In this document: piece after piece, positions 58,735 to 64,000 of the stretch
Position numbering within the stretch: the stretch's first letter is position 1
How the letters are laid out: every line of letters begins with the position of its first letter
Assembly (NCBI GenBank): GCA_034770075.1
Contig: JAVJAP010000111.1
Span: forward strand, 124,001 to 188,000
Length of the DNA: 64,000 nucleotides
Origin: Aralia elata
Lineage: Eukaryota; Streptophyta; Magnoliopsida; Apiales; Araliaceae
Direction of reading: 5' to 3'
Notes under the pieces: generated by a model
What the model was told of the DNA's origin: nothing
The model's input: the letters and a program-made list of their open reading frames with translations, nothing else
Database searches by the model: none
Position numbers and translations under genes: made by a program

Positions 58735-59480
58735 TAAATAAAATTTAATAAAAATAATTAAATAAATTAATAAATAAATATTAAATAATTATAAATAATT
58801 AATAATTATATTCGAAAATTCATTTTTAATTATAAAAATTTATTTTTAATATATTTTTATATATTTAAATAATAATAATAATTATAATAAATCATTTAAT
58901 AATTACATTAATTATTTAAAAATGATATTAAATCATTTAATAATTATATTAATTATTTAAAAATGATATTTAGGTCAATAAAATTATTATATATAATAAT
59001 TAAATAAAATATTAAATGTTTAAATATTATTAATGATAAATAAATTATTTAAATAATATATTAAGTATTTAAAAATTTCTTTAAATGATAATTAAATCAT
59101 TTAAATATTAAATTAAGTTTTGAAAATTATTATAAGTAATAAGTAAATTATTATAATGATAAAAATAAATTATAAAAATATTATTAATGATAAAATAAAT
59201 CATTTAAATAATATTCTATGTTTCTAAAAATATTATATATGATAAATAAATTATTTAAATAATATTTTTGGTGTCTAAAAATATTCTAAATGGCAAATAA
59301 ATTATTTAAATAACATATTAAATGTTTTAAAAATATTCTAAATGATAATTAAATCATTTAAAAATATTCCTAAGCTTGTAAAATTATTTAAAAATACTTC
59401 CAAGCTTCTGAAAATTATTTAAAAATAATACCAAGCTTCTAAAAATGTTATAAATAATAAATAAATTATTTATACTAATA
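58735..59480. repeat. AT-rich low-complexity block in gypsy D LTR
   Basis: Almost only A and T, with many AAATTATTTAAATAAT-type blocks and CTAAAAATATT spacers, loosely repeating about every 55-60 bases. No coding signal. Confidence 0.75.
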
Positions 59481-60852
59481 ATTAAGCTTCCAAATGAAGT
59501 TTTATCGAACAACCTATGTGTTTAAGTGATTAAGGACGCGACCAAGACACCGAATCGACGTTGAACCTTAATGAAACTTGCCTAGATTAGCGTAATACAT
59601 GTTTATATACGTGCTAACGCTTATTATTGGTATACGTAGACTACGTACGTTGACCAACTGTCTTAAATTTTAATGAAACTACGCTAAGGCAAGTCTCCGA
59701 ACCTTGTTACATTTAAGCAATTCATTTATGTCTTGCTATCAATTATTGTGAAGTTATTGCTACTTGTTCAGCTTAACTTAAGAAATGAAATCATTTATTG
59801 ACTGTTTGAGCTTAAAATTGTTGTGTCAAACCAAATTGTTTTGGTACGACATCTATACTGAGTAAAAGGGACACCGTGGATGGAAGGTGGTCCGACAAAC
59901 CTTCGAATAAGGTTTAAATTGGCAATTAAATGAATTGACAAATATTGGCAATTAAGTTAAATTGACCGAAAATGTGGTAGGATGATATGCATACTCCTAG
60001 GATATTGGTGAGGCTGATCACCTACCAGATATCCGATCTCAAAGAGGTTCTAAGTCATTGAAGACTGACAGAACAAATTAAAATATATGGTTCCGGTACA
60101 GAACCCTCAGTATCAATTATACATCACCTGACATATTTCAAATCAAACACACTGTGTTTACATTTTCAAATGAACTTGCTGAGCATTTGTAGCTCATTCT
60201 TGCGCATATCTTCTTTTGCAGCTTTAAATGATATCCCTAGCACTTCTGGGACAGATAAAGGAAAAGGGCATGCTTACTAGTTTTATTAACTGCTTTTGAA
60301 TAATCTAAGTCTTTTAAAGGCTTTTGTTGTAATAACTTAGTACTTAGAACAATGTAATCGAAACAAATGATATGTAATATATTATGATCCTTTATTTCAT
60401 TGATTGCGTTATACTCTGATCTTTATTTTATTTAGTGTAGTTGTACTAAGTTAGATACAGTATCTATACGAACTATACATCTGAAGAGGGTATTTAAATG
60501 ACGTTGAAAGTCCTATAAGCTCTGGGGTTACACTTAATGAGCGTCGGTAAGGTGCCATCTTTACCGAAATGCGCCCCTCAGTTCAATGGACAATCTTATC
60601 ATTAATACTGTGAATGTCAGATAGATAGGGAATATAAATATGAAAGAGGTATTCATTATATATGAATCTATACATCTAAGTGAGGGTATCCAAACACAGA
60701 CAACGTTCTGGCCGGAACTAGTACCTGTTATGGGATACTATGAACCTTGGATAGATAGAAGTCATATTTTATTGAATATTTATAGTTGTATAGTTTCACG
60801 TGAGCACCAGATCTGCTACAGGGCAGTGTGGAGATTTGGGGGCGTCACAGGT

Positions 60853-60864
60853 TGGTATTAGAGC
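60853..60864 (+). other. Primer-binding site of gypsy D
   Basis: TGGTATTAGAGC, one mismatch to the Met-tRNA site (C to T), a few bases after the LTR end at 60849. The 60865-61021 leader is homologous to 5249-5403 in A. Confidence 0.85.
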
Positions 60865-61021
60865 TGTAGATTATAGCTCTAAGGTAGTTAGGAAATACCT
60901 TAGGATATAGTCTTTAAGTCCGTAAAATACTTAATCATACATAAAATAATCTTAAAAGCTTTATCTTATGTGTAAATTTGTTTCCCCATTAATACTAAAT
61001 AAATTAAAATTCTTTTGTAGG

Positions 61022-61576
61022 ATGGCAGGAGTAGATCAACACATAGGATGGCTATCAGACAGTGAGCCCGATGAGGTGCCTGATTATGAGCCGGCTACCC
61101 TTGAGCTAGATTTAGAAGAGGAGGAAGAACTCCTACATGACCAAGAAATATTAGAGGCTGAGGATGCTAATTACCCTATAGATGGACAACTGATAGATCC
61201 AGAACCCGATGAAGTCATTGGAGTAGGGCAGATGATGCATGTCGACAGACACGAAGAGATAGTTATTGGATTAGTTCAGCAGTCAACGGAAGAATTATAG
61301 GCTGCTAACTCTCGGACAGGCATAGCTGCAGGTTTACTGGAAAGTGAGAGAGATACGACTCGTCGTCTGAGGACACTTCTTCAGAACACCCAGAAGGAGA
61401 AACAGGATGCGCAAACGCAGGTGTACAGAGCTGACAAGAAGTGTAGGACTGCATTTGAGGACATAGAACGAAGGGTGTTTAGGTATCCTGTGGAGGAGGA
61501 GAATGATGATTATATGATCGATAGAGTGGTGGTTAGTCATATGACACGGGATGCTTATAAGGGAGTACGTGATTGA
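61022..61576 (+). pseudogene. Accessory ORF of gypsy D, nearly intact
   Basis: A 184-codon frame from ATG 61022 to TGA 61574-61576 with a single in-frame TAG at 61298-61300 (where A has Glu). It starts MAGVDQHIGWLSDSEPDEVP, continues with acidic LDLEEEEELLHDQEILEAED, then RHEEIVIGLVQQSTEEL and a basic/charged helical stretch LLESERDTTRRLRTLLQ, and ends DRVVVSHMTRDAYKGVRD. It is the best copy of the family accessory protein here. No catalytic motif or membrane segment is seen; I do not recognise a function. Confidence 0.7.
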
Positions 61577-61800
61577 TTAGATTAGTATAGTACTTAGTTT
61601 ACGTTTCGTAGTTTGTAATATACAAATTTTGAGGTTGTAAAATAGTGAGTTCTTTGTACTAACTAGTGGTGGTCTAAACCACTAGTCGAATATGTATTCG
61701 TTCTGCATGTTATATACAAATTGCGTTTGTATAATCAAAGTGTTAGTTTTATGTGTAACATATTCTTATATTTATACATGTTTTTCTTTATTTTAGAGTT
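61577..61800 (+). other. Spacer between accessory ORF and gag of gypsy D
   Basis: Non-coding AT-rich sequence homologous to 17830-18047 in A, including TACTAACTAGTGGTGGTC and a T-rich tract before the gag ATG. Confidence 0.6.
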
Positions 61801-62981
61801 ATGGCATCAGGAAGGAGAACCCAAACTAGAAATGAGTCTACCGAAACAAACCCCACACAATAATTGGTAGATATACTCTTAGAAGTTTTACAAAATCATC
61901 CACCACATCAACCTACCACAGTTAATCCACAAAGTACTATGTTCAAGGACTTTAAACTGGTAGGACCGCCTGAATTTAAGGGAACCGTAGAACCTATTGA
62001 GGCACAAACTTGGGTTACCGAAATAGAGAAGGTTTTTGTGGTAACTAATGTCGGCGAAGATCAAAAGACGGTCTTTGCCACTTTTTTCCTCAAAGGTGAG
62101 GCGAACCATTAGTGGGAAAATACTAAAATTCGTGCGGGTGAGGGTATAATTCCTTGGACTAGATTTAAGGAACTATTTTTCGAAAATTACTTTCCCCAAT
62201 CGATGCAGGATCGTATGGAGGTACGGTTCCTAGAATTGAAACAAGGGGAGCTTACTATATCCCAGTATACGGCTAAGTTCAATGAATTAGCTAGGTTTGC
62301 CCCACATCAGGTCAATACGGAGGTAAGGAAGACCAGGAGATACGAAGAGGGATTGAAACCCCAAATTCGTAGTAAGTTGTCAGTGTTCCAAGTGAGAACT
62401 TTTCCTGAAATTCTCGAGAAAGCTATCATCGCTGAAAATGAGAATGAAGCTTTGATAAAATTTCATAAAGAGAAAAGGAATTGGAATGAAGGAGGGAAGT
62501 TTAAAGGAGAAGTTAATACAGGGGGTACTAATAATAACAAGAGGAAGTGGGATGCCACTATTCCTACAAACTTTGTGAGGAGGGGTAACAATTACAACAA
62601 CAACAACAACAGAAACCAGAACAGTAATAATAAGGCGGTACGTTGTGTTATATGTGGAAAGAATCACGCGGGAGTATGTCGCCACAGAGTGATTACTTGT
62701 TACCATTGTGGACAAGAGGGACATTTTTCCCCTAATTGTCCCAAAAAGAGTAATGATAATACTCCTCAGGGTAACCCGAATGTTACTTGTTACACATGTG
62801 GTGCAACTGGGCATGTGTCTAGGAATTGCCCGAGGAATAGAAACCAACTTGGGGGAGGAAATCAAGTCCCAAACAATAACACCAAACCGACAATAGCAGG
62901 AGCTGGAGGTCCAGGTCGTCCAACAGCCAGGACGTTTAATATGACGATGAGGGATGTTGTTGCTGCACCGGACGTGGTAAC
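61801..62981 (+). pseudogene. Gag of gypsy D, interrupted by Angela LTR F
   Basis: ATG 61801 (MASGRRTQTR) with an early TAA at 61861 and a TAG at about 62110 where the WW pair of FLKGEANFWW is expected. It is otherwise open at 61864-62112 and 62203-62981. Domain motifs are AQTWVTEIEKVFVVTNVGED, QDRMEVRFLELKQGELTISQ and LARFAPHQVNTEVRKTRRYE. Three knuckles, all with their Cys and His, are at 62644-62830: CVICGKNHAGVC, CYHCGQEGHFSPNC and CYTCGATGHVSRNC. Then comes RTFNMTMRDVVAAPDVVT and the insertion. Gag would package element RNA. Confidence 0.85.
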
Positions 62982-64000
62982 TGAAAGTAGTACGCACATA
63001 AGCCAATCATATTTGATATGATGTAGCATATACTTTGTAATCTTATTTGATTGTTAAAGACATTTTACTTTATCTACATGGTGATGTTATATTATGTGAT
63101 AAACTCATAGTTTTGAGCAATGTTTTTAGAATCATGATGGTGATCATGCTAATGAGATCTAAATTCTAGATAGCTCACAAACTAAAATTGTTCCTAATCG
63201 TTGGATTACTAAAAAGGGGATTAGTGAATCCGGATAGATTAGTACATACGTTGCTTGCTCTTATGAAGAGGATGATTGATCTCGTAATCATTTATGTGGA
63301 GACACTAAAGCAAGTATATAGGTGCTTATTAGAGAATAAGTTCACTGAACGTGGCTCGCTAAGGAATACCTAATGGAGTTTTACTCGCCTGTCAATAGGA
63401 ATTCCTCTAGTGATAGTAGTACAAGTGATCCTTGGACTTGAGATCATCATAGTATCTTGTGTATGATGAGTTATACTTTGACATGTCCCTTAAGACCTTT
63501 AGGGTATATCAAAAGGTATGATTGATTATAATAAGTTATATATGGAGATAGGTGAATGATCAATAAAGAATCTACCACTTCTAGTAAAAGGAGAGAATGT
63601 CCTATGTGATTCGATAAATGACGACTCAGAAGTCTTTGGCCAAAGCAGAATGAAATTAGAAAGGAGTTTATAATTTGCATTAATTAGAGTTGTGCATTTG
63701 AGAATCGAAATACATATAATTAAATAAAATAAGACTTGACAGTAATTCCATGTCTTATATTTAATTGGGACATTGTATGGTAGAAGGATTGAATTGTACG
63801 GTAACTATGCACTAAAAGGTTCTTTTATGATTAATGTTGAAATCTATATTATCTGGAAAGTCGTTGATCGCTAAGGGGGCTTACCCTTATTGTAGAATAA
63901 ATATTATTTATTTAAATGAATTAAATAGTTTAATTTATTTATTTAAATAAGATTAGAATTGTTCTAATTGATTTATTCACAACCGGTTTAATATGGAGAA
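62982..64000 (+). repeat. Angela-like LTR F, truncated by the window edge
   Basis: Starts TGAAAGTAGTACGCAC at 62982 with left flank GTAAC (62977-62981) and follows the Angela LTR for 1019 bases to the window end, before the TATA region. Short U3 variant (TTTGATTGTTAAAGACA). Whether it is a solo LTR or the 5' LTR of a full element cannot be seen. Confidence 0.95.

Larger units (their letters stand above)
56825..60849 (+). repeat. 5' LTR of gypsy D
   Basis: TGTAATATTCTGAACCC to GGGGGCGTCACA, about 4025 bp, much longer than the A 3' LTR (2752 bp). The first ~250 bases and the last ~1160 resemble the A 3' LTR; the middle is different. It contains CTATAAATAG (57712-57721), ~219-bp degenerate repeats (57960-58560), a TTTAGCGACA / TGTCGCTAAAG inverted pair (58659-58720) and an AT-rich low-complexity block (58735-59480). 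No gene is supported. Confidence 0.85.
56825..64000 (+). mobile_element. Ty3/gypsy chromovirus element D (Tekay-like), right end outside window
   Basis: 5' LTR (56825-60849), PBS, accessory ORF and gag on the + strand, interrupted by Angela LTR F at 62982. Closely related to element A in the accessory ORF, gag and the last ~1.16 kb of the LTR. The left flank is GGGAA (56820-56824); the same five bases should follow the missing 3' LTR. Gag carries stops, so it is not autonomous. Confidence 0.88.

Noticed and set aside
62380..63006. 208-codon minus-strand frame opposite gypsy D gag
   Set aside because: It overlaps the real gag with its zinc knuckles on the + strand; its product resembles no family and follows from codon bias of the sense strand.

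Overview
The window is intergenic plant DNA built almost wholly of nested LTR retrotransposons. No host gene, rRNA, tRNA, CRISPR array or bacterial feature was seen. The assignment to a flowering plant rests on two plant lineages recognised from protein motifs. One is an Angela/BARE-like Ty1/copia family with about 1.8-kb LTRs. The other is a Tekay-like Ty3/gypsy chromovirus family with zinc-knuckle Gag, Pol and a C-terminal chromodomain. Both use primer-binding sites matching initiator-Met tRNA (TGGTATCAGAGC and variants). The DNA is visibly AT-rich, and coding regions are decayed by stops and frameshifts.

Layout. (1) Positions 1-34498: gypsy element A (+), whose 5' LTR runs off the left edge. 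Four insertions split it: a solo Angela LTR (416-2213, target duplication ACATG), full Angela element B (5612-14599, +), a solo gypsy-type LTR S (14942-17772, AGTGG) and full Angela element E (19202-28292, -, GAGGG). (2) 34499-45342: part of an LTR-like element H, split by full Angela element C (35755-45026, -, GTATA), the best-preserved copia here. (3) 45343-55743: gypsy element B2 (-), cut at its Pol C-terminus by H and carrying a solo Angela LTR (49982-51806, CTATG). (4) 55744-56369: a gag zinc-knuckle fragment X of yet another gypsy element. (5) 56370-56824: start of an Angela LTR G, interrupted by gypsy element D (56825 to past the right edge, +), itself interrupted by another Angela LTR F (62982 to the edge). 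The deepest chain is X, then B2, then H, then A, then Angela B and E: five layers.

How the parts relate. Angela elements are LTR-PBS-leader-gag-PR-INT-RT-RH-PPT-LTR. The gypsy elements are LTR-PBS-accessory ORF-gag-PR-RT-RH-INT-chromodomain-PPT-LTR. The accessory ORF upstream of gag (acidic N-terminus, charged or coiled-coil C-terminus) occurs in all three gypsy copies whose leader is in the window. The most informative observation is that Angela B and E share the same inactivating lesions, including loss of the integrase zinc finger and first catalytic Asp, although they are separate insertions and E has nearly identical LTRs. This points to a defective subfamily mobilised in trans. Other notable structures are GC-rich palindrome cassettes in several LTRs and leaders, a repeated hairpin motif in the Angela leader, and gypsy LTRs with a conserved last ~1.14 kb but different middle portions.

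Limits: all calls were made by eye; lineage names come from remembered family motifs, not a search. Target duplications were read directly from the sequence.
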